In this document: positions 7,091 to 16,176 of the stretch, piece after piece | Position numbering within the stretch: position 1 is the first letter of the stretch | How the letters are laid out: each line of letters opens with the position of its first letter | Source: Porphyromonas circumdentaria | GTDB lineage: Bacteria; Bacteroidota; Bacteroidia; Bacteroidales; Porphyromonadaceae | Reading direction: 5' to 3' | Length of the DNA stretch: 57,135 nt | NCBI RefSeq assembly: GCF_900167105.1 | Contig: NZ_FUXE01000015.1 | Location: forward strand, 1 to 57,135 | Made by a program: the position numbers and the translations under genes | The notes under the pieces: generated by a model | What the model was told of the DNA's origin: nothing | Database searches by the model: none | The model's input: only the letters and a program-made list of their open reading frames with translations

Positions 7091-7711
7091 ATGAGTAAAT
7101 ATTGCAAGGTGGCAGTGCTTCTCTTTTTCTGTAGCTTTCTCTCCTGGGGAGTGAAGGGACAGATTGCAAGCAATCCTTCCTCTATGAAAGAGCATAGTCT
7201 ACTGCAACTAATCCTAAAAGACCAGAGAGAGTTGATAGATACTCTCACCTCCATAGCCCAAGGGGCTAAACTAACCTCCAAAGAAGATCGCATCCCCGAA
7301 ATAGTGCGCAATATCATTTCCGACGGTCGCAAATACTTGGGTAAGCCCTACAAGTGTAGAGGCATCGCTAAGTGGCCCCTTGATTGCTCTGGATTTCTAT
7401 ACTTTATCTACGGCAATCAAGGGATCTCTTTGGCTCGTACCAGCTATGCGATGCACTCGGAGTGTAAGAAGATAGAGCAACCAAGAGTAGGCGATTTGAT
7501 TTTTTTCAAGGGAACTCGCAACCACAGACCCAATGGGGTAGGGCACGTTGCAATGGTAGTAGAAATCAAAGATGGTATCATCTACATGATGCATAGTTCC
7601 TCAAGAGGAATTGTTTGGGAGAATTTCACGGGGCGTAAGAACTACGAGAAGCGATTCGTATCCTATGGCCGTGTTACTGCACTAAATACCTATTGGCAAA
7701 ATTTGGTTTAG
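7091..7711 (+). CDS. Secreted NlpC/P60 family cell-wall hydrolase
   Basis: 206 residues. An N-terminal signal peptide ('VAVLLFFCSFLSWGVKGQ') precedes a short helical linker and a C-terminal NlpC/P60 domain (about 80-200). The Cys nucleophile lies in 'LDCSGFLYFIYGNQG', the catalytic His in 'NGVGHVAMVVEI', and the third polar residue is probably the His of 'MMHSSSRGIVWENF'. 'QPRVGDLIFFKG' is the usual motif before the His strand. Such enzymes cut gamma-D-Glu-diaminopimelate or related peptide bonds in peptidoglycan. No SH3 or LysM domain is seen, so wall targeting is unclear. Probably periplasmic. Confidence 0.9.
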   Translation: MSKYCKVAVLLFFCSFLSWGVKGQIASNPSSMKEHSLLQLILKDQRELIDTLTSIAQGAKLTSKEDRIPEIVRNIISDGRKYLGKPYKCRGIAKWPLDCSGFLYFIYGNQGISLARTSYAMHSECKKIEQPRVGDLIFFKGTRNHRPNGVGHVAMVVEIKDGIIYMMHSSSRGIVWENFTGRKNYEKRFVSYGRVTALNTYWQNLV

Positions 7712-7773
7712 AGAGAATTTATGTAAACACTACAAAATTTTCCCTTTTTGCAATAAGTAGTTGTTATTTTAAC

Positions 7774-7781
7774 TATCTTTG
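7774..7781 (+). promoter_or_regulatory. Putative -7 box (TATCTTTG)
   Basis: TATCTTTG lies about 70 bp before the lipoprotein ATG at 7851. A TTTTTG at 7745-7750 is 23 bp upstream, a little far for the -33 box, so confidence is moderate. Confidence 0.5.
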
Positions 7782-7850
7782 CAGAAAGGGATTATTTTCT
7801 ATTGTTTTGTATTGTTTGTTATTAGTGTTCACTTTTGATACATATAGCGT

Positions 7851-8438
7851 ATGAAAAAAATTAGCTTATCATTAGCTCTTTTATGTACCTTGCTTTGTGG
7901 GGTACTACTTACAGGTTGCGAAGGTTTGAAGAGACCTAAAGACCCCAATAATCTCAAACCATCTGTTTCTCTTGAGGTTAAGAAAGACTTTCCTCTGGAG
8001 ATAGACTTGGCAACCTTTAATCAAACAGCTCAAAACTCTGTGTTGAGAGCCGAGGCAGAGCGCATTTTATTTGAGGGTACTTTGCAGTGGAACTTGAAAG
8101 AGATATGCGAGAAAGCAGGCTTTCAAATAGAAAATTTGAAGCAATTTGAAGTAGAGGAAGTAACTATCAAATCGCACATACCTGCCGATTATAACGTAGG
8201 TTTCTTCAGAAAGCTCACCATCTTATCGGGCAAACCTCTCAACCTTTTTGCTCAAAGTGATGATAGTAATGATCAAAATCAAATCACTTTCACCATCCAA
8301 GATAGGGATATCCTTAAGTTGTTAAAGAACAATGAGCTTGCTATCAAACTTGTAACTACTCAAAAAGTTGCCGTTCCTATGGTAGAAAAATTGGTGCTGA
8401 AGATTTCTTTCAAGGGTAAGATCAAGATAATGAAGTAA
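7851..8438 (+). CDS. Lipoprotein of unknown function
   Basis: 195 residues. The type II signal peptide ends in the lipobox 'LLTGCEG' (Cys about 23). The rest is soluble with a beta-rich pattern ('FEVEEVTIKSHIPADY', 'RKLTILSGKPLNLF') and ends in strands 'KLVLKISFKGKIKIMK'. No family is recognised. It is followed after 27 bp by an outer-membrane barrel gene in the same direction, so the two probably form an operon and may work together at the envelope. A D/N-rich patch is at 'QSDDSNDQNQ'. Confidence 0.75.
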   Translation: MKKISLSLALLCTLLCGVLLTGCEGLKRPKDPNNLKPSVSLEVKKDFPLEIDLATFNQTAQNSVLRAEAERILFEGTLQWNLKEICEKAGFQIENLKQFEVEEVTIKSHIPADYNVGFFRKLTILSGKPLNLFAQSDDSNDQNQITFTIQDRDILKLLKNNELAIKLVTTQKVAVPMVEKLVLKISFKGKIKIMK

Positions 8439-8465
8439 ATCATCAAGTAAATACTTGTAATAGGC

Positions 8466-9398
8466 ATGAATAAAAGGATTATTTTCTTCGCTTTTTTAGC
8501 TCTTTTTACTCTCTCTTCTCTTAGGGCTCAGGAGCCATTGGCAGAGGGGGTAGGGAGTTTTTCCATAGATGATACGGCCAATTCTTCTCTCTCTTTGCAG
8601 ACGATGGATAGCCATAATCCTTGGGAAACAACCCTTCAAAGTGCTCCTGTAACGGGCAAAATGAACTCGCTGGATATACACGGGGCATTGGGCTTTCGAA
8701 TGGCTTTTCCCAATGGAATACAGTTTTCCACCGCTTTTTCTCTTCTACCCGAATTGACGGCACGTGCTGGTTTTAGTTTTTTCTCTATCGCTCTTTTCAA
8801 TCGAGACATTGCATGGCAAGAAATTCACCACAAGAGTGAAAACCAACCCGAACCAGATAACCTCCTCGACCTTAGAACTTCGGTTAAGTTTAGCAACTTC
8901 CAAGGGCTTTTTTTAGTAGATTATCATCCCTTTAAAAATTGGTTTCGATTAACGGGAGGGTTCTTTCTCGGGCGCATGAAGTTCAAGTCCAATATCACTT
9001 TGATAGACCACAAAACGAAGGAACCTATAAGTTTAGACAACGAAATCTTTGATCCAGCAAGCAATGGTACTATAATCCTGCAGGATGATTCGGATAGTAG
9101 CAGAGAGATTGTTTTTAAGGTCGAAGAAAAACCATCTTTGGAGTTGACTCTCAATTTTGGGCGTATTTTTCAACCTTACTTAGGGATTGGTGGAGGATAT
9201 AGTGTACCTAAAACGCCTATATCCTTTGTTTGGGATTTGGGTTTCGTAGTAGCAGGGAAGCCAAGACTCTACTCTCCCAACGTGGTAAGAGGAGACCTAA
9301 ATAGCCTTTTGGACTATTCAAAAGAGGCGCAGGTAGCACTCTATCGCATGCAGATTTTACCCGTTGCCAATTTGGGTATATCGGTAAGGCTCTTTTAA
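8466..9398 (+). CDS. Outer-membrane beta-barrel-like protein of unknown function
   Basis: 310 residues with a signal peptide ('IIFFAFLALFTLSSLRAQE'). Alternating amphipathic strands ('GFRMAFPNGIQFSTAFSLLP', 'GLFLVDYHPFKNWFRLTGGF') and a last strand ending in Phe ('LPVANLGISVRLF') point to an outer-membrane barrel. Glycine-rich 'YLGIGGGYSVP' fits a strand turn. The substrate is unknown. It lies 27 bp after the lipoprotein gene and is followed by a bidirectional terminator. Confidence 0.7.
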   Translation: MNKRIIFFAFLALFTLSSLRAQEPLAEGVGSFSIDDTANSSLSLQTMDSHNPWETTLQSAPVTGKMNSLDIHGALGFRMAFPNGIQFSTAFSLLPELTARAGFSFFSIALFNRDIAWQEIHHKSENQPEPDNLLDLRTSVKFSNFQGLFLVDYHPFKNWFRLTGGFFLGRMKFKSNITLIDHKTKEPISLDNEIFDPASNGTIILQDDSDSSREIVFKVEEKPSLELTLNFGRIFQPYLGIGGGYSVPKTPISFVWDLGFVVAGKPRLYSPNVVRGDLNSLLDYSKEAQVALYRMQILPVANLGISVRLF

Positions 9399-9515
9399 TA
9401 CCGACTTTTGGGTGATATTATCCTCTTGAAATACCCCAATAAGCCCTTGTAAGGGAATTGGACTTAGGGTTTGTATAGGCTCTTTTCGGAGCTTCTGAGA
9501 CGATTGAATACGAAA

Positions 9516-9568
9516 AAAGTCTCATCCTTTGCTCTCTGATAGAGACGCAGGGTGAGACTTTCTCTTTT
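9516..9568. terminator. Bidirectional intrinsic terminator
   Basis: AAAGTCTCATCC (9516-9527) pairs with GGGTGAGACTTT (9550-9561) with one wobble pair, flanked by A6 on the left and a T-rich tract on the right. It separates the convergent outer-membrane gene (+) and deoC (-). Confidence 0.75.
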
Positions 9569-9583
9569 ATTAGGTAGGGAGGC

Positions 9584-10459
9584 TTAATTGAGCTCCTTAA
9601 TAGCTTTCTGTAGGTTGCTTACCAAGCTGCTCGCTCCTATGCGGAAGAGGGAGGGCGTAAGCCACTCTTTGCCGAGTATTTCCGATACGACACAATAGTA
9701 CTTTACAGCATCTTCTGCCGTGCGCACCCCGCCCGAAACTTTTATTCCTATACGTTTATTGTAGCGTTGGTAATACTCTTTTATCACGTGACACATGGTG
9801 TAAACAGCCTCTAAGGTAGCCCCAGGAAACTCTTTGCCCGTAGAGGTTTTGATGAAATCGGCACCACTAAAGAGTGAGAGGATAGAGGCTTGTCGAATCA
9901 ATTCGGGTTCCTTTAGTGCTCCTGTCTCCAATATAACTTTGAGCAGAGCTCCGCGACAAGAGGCTTTTTGCTCCTCTATTTCCACGGCAACGGGTGCATA
10001 CTCTTTGCTTAAAAAGTGATTCAAATTGAGCACAATGTCTATCTCATTAGCCCCTGAGGCCACAGTAAGTGCCGTTTCGGCATACTTAATCTCTTCAAAA
10101 GTCTGCGAAGTGGGGAAGCCTCCACTTACTGCCGCAATATGTACGTTGAGAGCTTTGAGGTACTTCTTCACCACGGGCACTTGCAGAGGGTACACACATA
10201 TCGCTGCTACATTAGGCAATCCCTCAGAGTTTCCCTCCAGTTGATTGGTATTATCCACCAATTGTTTGATGCTCTGCTCTGTGTCGGTTGCCGAGAGAGA
10301 GGTAAGGTCTATCGTACTGTGCAGGAAGTGTAACACCTCTTTTTGGTATGCCTTATCGTAGTTTTTTGTTATAATTTCTTCCACTTGTGCCGTAATCTTT
10401 TCTTGTGGAAGGGCAGGGGCAAACAGCTCAAATGTATCGGTATATTTCTTCTTTTCCAT
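9584..10459 (-). CDS. deoC: Deoxyribose-phosphate aldolase
   Basis: 291 residues, class I aldolase TIM barrel. It cleaves 2-deoxyribose-5-phosphate to glyceraldehyde-3-phosphate and acetaldehyde in deoxynucleoside breakdown. The Schiff-base lysine lies in 'FSGADFIKTSTGKEFPGA' and the second active-site lysine in 'RIGIKVSGGVRTAEDA'. 'ANEIDIVLNLNHFL' carries the conserved Asp region. It is longer than the roughly 220-260 residues of many DeoC proteins because of an N-terminal extension. It is the last gene of the mnmG-uvrC-dtd-mazG-deoC run, 6 bp after mazG. Confidence 0.95.
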   Translation of the reverse strand: MEKKKYTDTFELFAPALPQEKITAQVEEIITKNYDKAYQKEVLHFLHSTIDLTSLSATDTEQSIKQLVDNTNQLEGNSEGLPNVAAICVYPLQVPVVKKYLKALNVHIAAVSGGFPTSQTFEEIKYAETALTVASGANEIDIVLNLNHFLSKEYAPVAVEIEEQKASCRGALLKVILETGALKEPELIRQASILSLFSGADFIKTSTGKEFPGATLEAVYTMCHVIKEYYQRYNKRIGIKVSGGVRTAEDAVKYYCVVSEILGKEWLTPSLFRIGASSLVSNLQKAIKELN

Positions 10460-10465
10460 AGTGTA

Positions 10466-10795
10466 CTAACTATTTAGTTTAGGATTGTTTTTGTGTCTTT
10501 GTTGGTCTCTCTCTGTCTTTTTGGCTATGTTCTTTTGGATAGCCTCCTCTAAATCGATGCCAGTTTGGTTGGCAATGCAGGTGAGTACCCATAGCACATC
10601 GGCTATTTCATCGGCGAGCTCTTTCTTTTTGTCTCCTTCTTTAGAGCTCTGCTCTCCGTAGGTACGCGCCATAATCCTTGCCACTTCGCCTACTTCCTCA
10701 CATAGGATTGCCATGTTGGTCAGTTCCGAGAAGTAGCGAACGCCATACTCTTTAATCCATTTATCTACATCGTTTTGTAGCTCTTTGAGTGTCAT
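10466..10795 (-). CDS. MazG-like nucleotide pyrophosphohydrolase
   Basis: 109 residues, one all-alpha NTP pyrophosphohydrolase domain. 'MAILCEEVGEVARIMARTYG' carries the EExxE metal-binding motif, and 'ELADEIADVLWVLTCIANQT' carries the ExxD half that completes the Mg site. Single-domain MazG-like enzymes hydrolyse (d)NTPs to monophosphates, often for nucleotide-pool cleaning; the exact substrate is not known. It sits between dtd (33 bp) and deoC (6 bp) in a minus-strand operon that includes DNA repair and nucleotide salvage genes. Confidence 0.9.
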   Translation of the reverse strand: MTLKELQNDVDKWIKEYGVRYFSELTNMAILCEEVGEVARIMARTYGEQSSKEGDKKKELADEIADVLWVLTCIANQTGIDLEEAIQKNIAKKTERDQQRHKNNPKLNS

Positions 10796-10828
10796 TTTTT
10801 TTTGTTTATTTGTTTGACAATCAACTGT

Positions 10829-11281
10829 TTATATGTTTTCTTCGGTGTCTATAACGATAGTTACGGGTCCATCATTGATGAGAGAAACTTGCATATCTGC
10901 ACCAAATTTACCTCGAGCGATACTTTTGCCGAGTGTTTGCTCCATAAGAGAGCAGAAACGGTCGTAAAGAGGTTCGCTGATAGCTCCTTTGGCCGCTTTT
11001 ATATAGCTGGGTCTATTCCCCTTTTTGGTGTTGGCCATAAGGGTGAATTGGCTTACCATAAGCACCTCTCCCTCTACGTCCATCACGGAGCGATTCATAA
11101 CCCCTTCTTCGTCGTCGAATATACGCAGAGCGGCTACTTTCTTGCAAAGGTACTCTATTTCTCTATCGCCATCATTCTCTGTAATGCCTACCAAAATCAT
11201 TAGTCCTCGTTGTATCGAGGAGAATAGTTGGCCCTCTATCTCTACGGAGGCTTTGCGTACTCTTTGTATTACCAGTTTCAT
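10829..11281 (-). CDS. dtd: D-aminoacyl-tRNA deacylase
   Basis: 150 residues, full length for Dtd. It hydrolyses D-aminoacyl-tRNA (and glycyl-tRNA-Ala), keeping D-amino acids out of protein synthesis. The motif 'EVLMVSQFTLMANTKKGNRP' contains the SQFTL active-site segment, and 'SLINDGPVTIVID' contains the cross-dimer NxGPVT motif (here NDGPVT). N-terminus 'MKLVIQRVRKASVEIEGQLF' is typical. It begins 9 bp after the uvrC stop. Confidence 0.96.
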   Translation of the reverse strand: MKLVIQRVRKASVEIEGQLFSSIQRGLMILVGITENDGDREIEYLCKKVAALRIFDDEEGVMNRSVMDVEGEVLMVSQFTLMANTKKGNRPSYIKAAKGAISEPLYDRFCSLMEQTLGKSIARGKFGADMQVSLINDGPVTIVIDTEENI

Positions 11282-11290
11282 GGTTGTTTT

Positions 11291-13135
11291 CTATGATCTG
11301 TTACTCTTCTTTTCGTCTGTTGTTGTTCTGTTTTCTTCGGAGGGGTGGAGGGCTTCAAAGAGAAGTTTACCCCGTTGAGCTCCTATCGATTGCATAAGTT
11401 CCTCCCTACTCGCTTTTTTGAGTCGAGCAACACTTTTGTACTCTTTGAGGAGCGTTTCTCGCAGTTTGCTACCGATGCCTTTGATGTTGTCCAACTCTGA
11501 AACGGTTTGTCCCTTACTGCGTAATGTGCGGTGGAATGTGATGCCAAATCGGTGGGCTTCGTCACGAATATGTTGTAGTGTGCGGAGCGTGTCGGATCCT
11601 CTTTTGAGGAAAAGAGGAATCGGGTTATCGGGGTAGAAGACTTCTTCGAGCCGTTCGGCGAGTCCTATTACCTCTACTTGTTCCAGGATACCCAGTTCTC
11701 GTAGCGTTTCTACCGCTACCCCGAGCTGTCCCTTACCACCGTCTATGACGATGAGGTCGGGTAGTGGCTCCTCTTGGCTCAGTACTCTGCTGTAGCGACG
11801 TGTAATGATTTCCTGCATAGAGGCATAGTCGTTGGGTCCAATTACACTTTTCACGTGGAACTTTCGGTAGGAAGACTTGCGCGGCTTGCCGTTGTAAAAG
11901 ACGACGCAGGCTGCTACGGGATGCGTGCCTTGTATATTGGAGTTGTCGAAACACTCTATAAGTCTGGGGTATTTCTTCAGGCGCAAATCCTCTTTCATGT
12001 GCTGCATCAGTTGCAGAGCCCGTTGCTCGGGGTTGAGTTTCTCGGCACGTTTTAATTGGTCTAACTTGTACTGACGTACATTGTTGTAGGAGAGATCGAG
12101 CAAATGCTTCTTTTCTCCCTGTTTGGGTATGGTAAGCTTGCACCGTTTGTTGGGTTGCCATTCTATGGGATAGGGTAGTATGATCTCCTCTGCCTCGCTC
12201 TGAAAACGTTGGCGTAGCTCTATGATAGCTGTGGTTAGGAGGTCTTCTCGGCTCTCGTCGATGGGCTTTTTCCACTCCAAAGTCATAGCGCGGACAATGG
12301 CTCCCTCGTGTACCTGCATCATATTTATATAGGCCTTGCTGTCCTCTTCGTCATAGCTAAAGACATCTACATCGTGCTGTATTTGGGGGGCTACAGTGTG
12401 TTTGTTGGTGTAGTTTTGGAGCATGTCGAGTTGGTCTTTCTCTGCTGCCGCTGCTTCGTAGAGTTCTTTTTCGGCATAGGCATACATCTTGTCGCTTGTT
12501 GCCTGTATAAGTTGCTTCAAATTGCCTTTGAGTAGCTCGGTAGCTTCTTGTATCTTTTTGTTGTATTCTGCCCACGATATTTTCCCTACGCAGGGGGCTT
12601 CGCATCGTTTGATGTGATATTGAAGGCAAGTTTGGAAGGCTCCTTTTTGGATGTTTTCTTGGGTCAATTTGAGGCGACAGGTGCGTGTCTTGTAGAGTTC
12701 CCGTATGAGTTGCACCATTTTATGTGCATTCCCGACATTGGTGTAGGGGCCAAAGAATGTGCCATAGTTCTGTACTCTGTTGCGGGTAACTAATATACGG
12801 GGGAACTCTTCCTTGGTAACCACGATACTGGGGTACGACTTGTCGTCCTTGAGAAGTATGTTGTATTTGGGCTTATGGGTCTTGATAAGGCTATTTTCGA
12901 GCAGGAGTGCTTCGCTCTCATCTTCTACCACAATGTACTTTATCTCTCGTATGGAGGCTACCAAGAGCCTTGTTTTGCGGTCGGTATGCTCTTTGGTAAA
13001 GTAGCTTGCCACACGTCTTCTGAGGTTTTTGGCCTTACCGACATAAATGATAGTATCGTTTTCATCGAAGTACTGGTAGCATCCTGGGAGCTCTGGTATC
13101 GTGGGGATTATCTTTTTTATTTCCTCAAGAGTCAT
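11291..13135 (-). CDS. uvrC: Excinuclease ABC subunit C
   Basis: 614 residues, normal size. UvrC makes both incisions in nucleotide excision repair. Domains: GIY-YIG nuclease (about 14-95, 'IIYVGKAKNLRRRVASYF'), Cys-containing segment ('CLQYHIKRCEAPCVG', about 170-185), UVR-like helical segment (about 200-240), C-terminal RNase H-like endonuclease ('RLIECFDNSNIQGTHPVA' and 'PDLIVIDGGKGQL') and a helix-hairpin-helix tail ('LDNIKGIGSKLRETLLKEYK'). In Bacteroides an apt gene often lies between mnmG and uvrC (recollection); here only 45 bp separate them. Confidence 0.97.
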   Translation of the reverse strand: MTLEEIKKIIPTIPELPGCYQYFDENDTIIYVGKAKNLRRRVASYFTKEHTDRKTRLLVASIREIKYIVVEDESEALLLENSLIKTHKPKYNILLKDDKSYPSIVVTKEEFPRILVTRNRVQNYGTFFGPYTNVGNAHKMVQLIRELYKTRTCRLKLTQENIQKGAFQTCLQYHIKRCEAPCVGKISWAEYNKKIQEATELLKGNLKQLIQATSDKMYAYAEKELYEAAAAEKDQLDMLQNYTNKHTVAPQIQHDVDVFSYDEEDSKAYINMMQVHEGAIVRAMTLEWKKPIDESREDLLTTAIIELRQRFQSEAEEIILPYPIEWQPNKRCKLTIPKQGEKKHLLDLSYNNVRQYKLDQLKRAEKLNPEQRALQLMQHMKEDLRLKKYPRLIECFDNSNIQGTHPVAACVVFYNGKPRKSSYRKFHVKSVIGPNDYASMQEIITRRYSRVLSQEEPLPDLIVIDGGKGQLGVAVETLRELGILEQVEVIGLAERLEEVFYPDNPIPLFLKRGSDTLRTLQHIRDEAHRFGITFHRTLRSKGQTVSELDNIKGIGSKLRETLLKEYKSVARLKKASREELMQSIGAQRGKLLFEALHPSEENRTTTDEKKSNRS

Positions 13136-13155
13136 CTTTTTGGGAGTCTTTTTCT

Positions 13156-13171
13156 CTTTTCACGTGAAACA
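13156..13171. promoter_or_regulatory. parS-like palindrome
   Basis: CTTTTCACGTGAAACA matches the consensus ParB-binding parS (TGTTTCACGTGAAACA) at 14 of 16 positions, with a perfect right half. It lies in the 45-bp gap between mnmG and uvrC. It may be chance: several CACGTG hexamers occur in this window. Confidence 0.4.
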
Positions 13172-13180
13172 AAAGTAGCG

Positions 13181-15064
13181 TTACTTTTGACACAAAACAA
13201 TGAGAATACTGATGTCGTGTGGCGAAACACCAGGGATGCGTGCCGCTTGTCCTATGGTGATGGGGCGTATCTTGTCTAATTTTTGTCGTGCTTCTGTCGA
13301 TAGACTCTCTATTTTGAGGTAATCAAAACGATCGCCCAGTTTTATGTTTTCGAGGCGCACCATCTTATCGGCCTGCATCTTTTCACGCTCTATATAGCCT
13401 GCATATTTAATGGCAATTTCGGTAGCCTCGATAACTTCGCTACGAGAAGTCGTCATAGCATCGGTGCGCTCTTTAACCTTAGGAAGTAGTTGCAGAGCAA
13501 GGGCGAAGGTTACCTTCGTACGCAACAAAAACTCTCTTAGTTTGATAGCATGCTTTAGGGGTTGCTCTCCGATCTCTTCCAGTGTGCTGTTTACGAGCTC
13601 GGGTTTGACCGAATAGCTACTTGTAAAGGCCAATAACTCTTTGATCGCTGCCTGTTTTTGGGTGAAGAGAGCAATCCTCTCGGGCGAAGCTAACCCCAGT
13701 TCGATAGCTTTCGGGGTGAGCCTTTCATCGGCATTGTCTTGACGAAGGAGCGTGCGGAACTCTGCTCGTGAGGTAAACATGCGGTAGGGTTCGTCCACCC
13801 CTTTCGTTACAAGGTCGTCGATGAGCACCCCTATGTAGGCTTCGTTGCGTCCTAAGATAAGAGGCTCTTTACCATTCAGCGCGTTGTGCGCATTGATACC
13901 TGCCAAAAGCCCCTGTGCTGCCGCTTCTTCGTATCCCGTAGTTCCGTTGATTTGCCCTGCAAAATAGAGCCCTGATATCTGTTTGGTCTCCAATGAATGT
14001 TGTAGTTGCGTGGGGTCGAAATAGTCGTATTCGATAGCATATCCTGGGCGATAGATGCGCACATTACGTAGAGCGGGAATTGTTTTGAGGGCATTGATTT
14101 GCGTCTCTACTGGGAGCGAAGAGGAGAATCCATTCAGGTAGTATTCGTTGGTTTGCGCTCCCTCAGGTTCGAGGAACAGTTGGTGTGCCGTCTTATCGGC
14201 AAAGGTAACAATCTTCGTTTCGATACTGGGGCAGTAGCGAGGCCCTATGCTGTCAATCTGACCATTATAAAGGGGCGATTCATCCAGCGAACCTCTTAGC
14301 ACTTCATGGCACTCCTCATTGGTGTAGAGGATGTGACAGGGCAGTTGGGGCATACGTGTGGTCGATGGGGTCGTAAGAAAGGAAAAGGCGTGGAACTCCT
14401 CATCTCCCTCTTGCAAGCTCGTGAGACTCCAGTCTACGCTACGGCCGTCGATACGTGCGGGGGTACCCGTTTTCATACGTCCTGCCGAGAAACCGAGGCG
14501 GGTTAATTGGTCGGTTATGCCGTAAGAGGCGGGTTCACTTATACGTCCTCCTGGCAGCATGGTAGCACCGAAGTGCATGAGACCGCCCAAGAAGGTACCT
14601 ACGGTGAGGATAACTTTGGGAGCATAAAATTTTTTCTTCAGCGATGTTTCTACGCCCACTATGCTATCTCCGTCGAAGATGAGCTGTGTAACGTTATCTT
14701 GCCATATATCGAGCTTTTCGATTGCATCGAGCTTTTGCCGCCACTGCTCCATGAAACGCATGCGATCTATCTGGGCGCGAGGGCTCCACATAGCAGGCCC
14801 TTTGCTACGGTTGAGCATACGGAACTGAATGGAAGAAGCATCGGAAACAATGCCTGACAAGCCCCCGAGGGCATCTATCTCCCGTACAATTTGCCCTTTG
14901 GCTATACCTCCCATGGCGGGGTTACAGCTCATTTGGGCTATTTTGTTCATATCGAGGGTTATGAGGAGTACATGCGAACCCATGGTTGCCGCTGCTGCTG
15001 CTGCCTCGCACCCTGCGTGTCCACCCCCTACTACTATAATATCGTAATCGAATGTATGCGTCAT
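13181..15064 (-). CDS. mnmG: tRNA uridine-5-carboxymethylaminomethyl modification enzyme MnmG (GidA)
   Basis: 627 residues. With MnmE, MnmG adds carboxymethylaminomethyl (or aminomethyl) to the wobble uridine of certain tRNAs, using FAD and folate. N-terminal FAD-binding dinucleotide fold: '[20 protein letters not shown]'. The segment '[20 protein letters not shown]' carries a conserved Cys. The second signature is '[20 protein letters not shown]'. The C-terminal helical domain ends '[18 protein letters not shown]'. First gene of the minus-strand operon; its 3' end overlaps a small hairpin (13170-13189). Confidence 0.97.
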   Translation of the reverse strand: MTHTFDYDIIVVGGGHAGCEAAAAAATMGSHVLLITLDMNKIAQMSCNPAMGGIAKGQIVREIDALGGLSGIVSDASSIQFRMLNRSKGPAMWSPRAQIDRMRFMEQWRQKLDAIEKLDIWQDNVTQLIFDGDSIVGVETSLKKKFYAPKVILTVGTFLGGLMHFGATMLPGGRISEPASYGITDQLTRLGFSAGRMKTGTPARIDGRSVDWSLTSLQEGDEEFHAFSFLTTPSTTRMPQLPCHILYTNEECHEVLRGSLDESPLYNGQIDSIGPRYCPSIETKIVTFADKTAHQLFLEPEGAQTNEYYLNGFSSSLPVETQINALKTIPALRNVRIYRPGYAIEYDYFDPTQLQHSLETKQISGLYFAGQINGTTGYEEAAAQGLLAGINAHNALNGKEPLILGRNEAYIGVLIDDLVTKGVDEPYRMFTSRAEFRTLLRQDNADERLTPKAIELGLASPERIALFTQKQAAIKELLAFTSSYSVKPELVNSTLEEIGEQPLKHAIKLREFLLRTKVTFALALQLLPKVKERTDAMTTSRSEVIEATEIAIKYAGYIEREKMQADKMVRLENIKLGDRFDYLKIESLSTEARQKLDKIRPITIGQAARIPGVSPHDISILIVLCQK

Positions 15065-15711
15065 TTTCTTCTCCTTGGAGCAATGGTTATTATCAAAGCA
15101 AAATTAGTTATTTACCTTTTATTGAGACCGTTGCATCGGCTCTAAAAACTCTTTTGGCTTGATGGTACCCTAAATAGAGACCATTGCCGTTAGTTGTTAC
15201 CCTTGTGGAGGGTTATTAATTTATTGGTTATAGTTCTTATTATCAATTTATTAAGTGCAATTTTCGGATTGTTTGCTTTGTGTGAAAATCCCTTTTTATT
15301 GCCTCTCTAAGCCTTGGGGGTATAGAATTTCTTCTACAGCTCTCTAATTATGTTTAGTTGGAAGAGGGTCGTTTTTTCCGTTGATCAAGTCTTCTGCTTT
15401 TGAGGTAGGAGAGGAAAGAGGGTTTGAGGCAGGGCTTCGGTATCCAAAGGCTATGTCTCTTTTTTTGGGGGGGTAGGGGTGTTACTTGAAAAAGCCTATA
15501 ATCTCTTGAAAAGTTTCCTCCTATAGAAACTTAAGTTTCCACCTATGATAACTCGAGTTTCCTTCTGTGACAACTTTCCCTTGCACGTGTGGTAAATAAG
15601 CACTCGTGCCATGCTCTTAAGTTGTACTTGTGGAATGAACTGCTCAAAAAAGAGGCTGGCCATAATGGATGATGACACAGCCTTGCATTTCTTATGAGAC
15701 GGCACTTGCTA
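15065..15711. other. Intergenic region without a supported gene
   Basis: About 650 bp, AT-rich. It holds T7 and G7 homopolymer tracts near 15460-15473 and a three-unit 22-bp repeat array (15512-15577). Open frames here are short and cross the repeats, so none is called. Confidence 0.6.
15512..15577. repeat. 22-bp tandem repeats (locus 2)
   Basis: Three units begin AGTTTCC at 15512, 15534 and 15556, exactly 22 bp apart, with a common AGTTTCCnnCTnTnnnAACT pattern. Where units join, a palindrome forms (GAAACTTAAGTTTC at 15526-15539). The period is not a multiple of three, so this is not coding. Confidence 0.8.
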
Positions 15712-16176
15712 CTATTCTACCATTCGGTACCAGACAGTAAAAGAACCGTCCTTTTCGTACTCAACGTGTATTTCAAAGTCTTTACTTTCTTTGATTTTAT
15801 CTGCTATTTCGTATGCTATTCTAACGGCATCGAGCTTTCCTTTGCCCCCGAGCACCCATCCTTCATCTTTTGGAGGGTTATCGGCTCTTAGTTCGTTATT
15901 TTGTCTTACTAAAAGATTGGCGAAAGCTGTTGATACTATATAATCCTCTTGAGTTAAGGTTGTATACCCCTTTGATGAGGCACTATACAAGATATAAAAG
16001 CTTTCAGTAGGGTATTTTTCCATTCCATCAGTGATAACCTTCCCAAGTTGAGTCTCTTTTATTTGAGTCTCTTTAAGATTCGGTTTGATACCATTTTTAT
16101 TGCCTTGACATGACGCTAGAGTCAATAAAGACAATCCTATGGATAAAAGTAGGTATAATCCTTTTTTGTATTCCAT
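15712..16176 (-). CDS. Lipoprotein of unknown function
   Basis: 154 residues. The signal peptide 'GLYLLLSIGLSLLTLASCQG' ends in a lipobox with Cys about 24. The mature part has 'MEKYPTESFYILYSASSKGY', a mid helix, and a C-terminal 'IHVEYEKDGSFTVWYRMVE'. No known domain is recognised. It is monocistronic, with AT-rich spacer on both sides. The mature domain is small, so a binding or inhibitory role is as likely as an enzymatic one. Confidence 0.7.
   Translation of the reverse strand: MEYKKGLYLLLSIGLSLLTLASCQGNKNGIKPNLKETQIKETQLGKVITDGMEKYPTESFYILYSASSKGYTTLTQEDYIVSTAFANLLVRQNNELRADNPPKDEGWVLGGKGKLDAVRIAYEIADKIKESKDFEIHVEYEKDGSFTVWYRMVE

Noticed and set aside
11850-11863. Second parS-like TTTTCACGTGGAAC within uvrC
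   Set aside because: The bases encode the FHV(K) part of a conserved UvrC segment, and the outer positions do not match parS.
12308-12535. Frames antisense to uvrC and mnmG (several of 60-134 residues)
   Set aside because: Shadows of strongly conserved coding sequence on the other strand.
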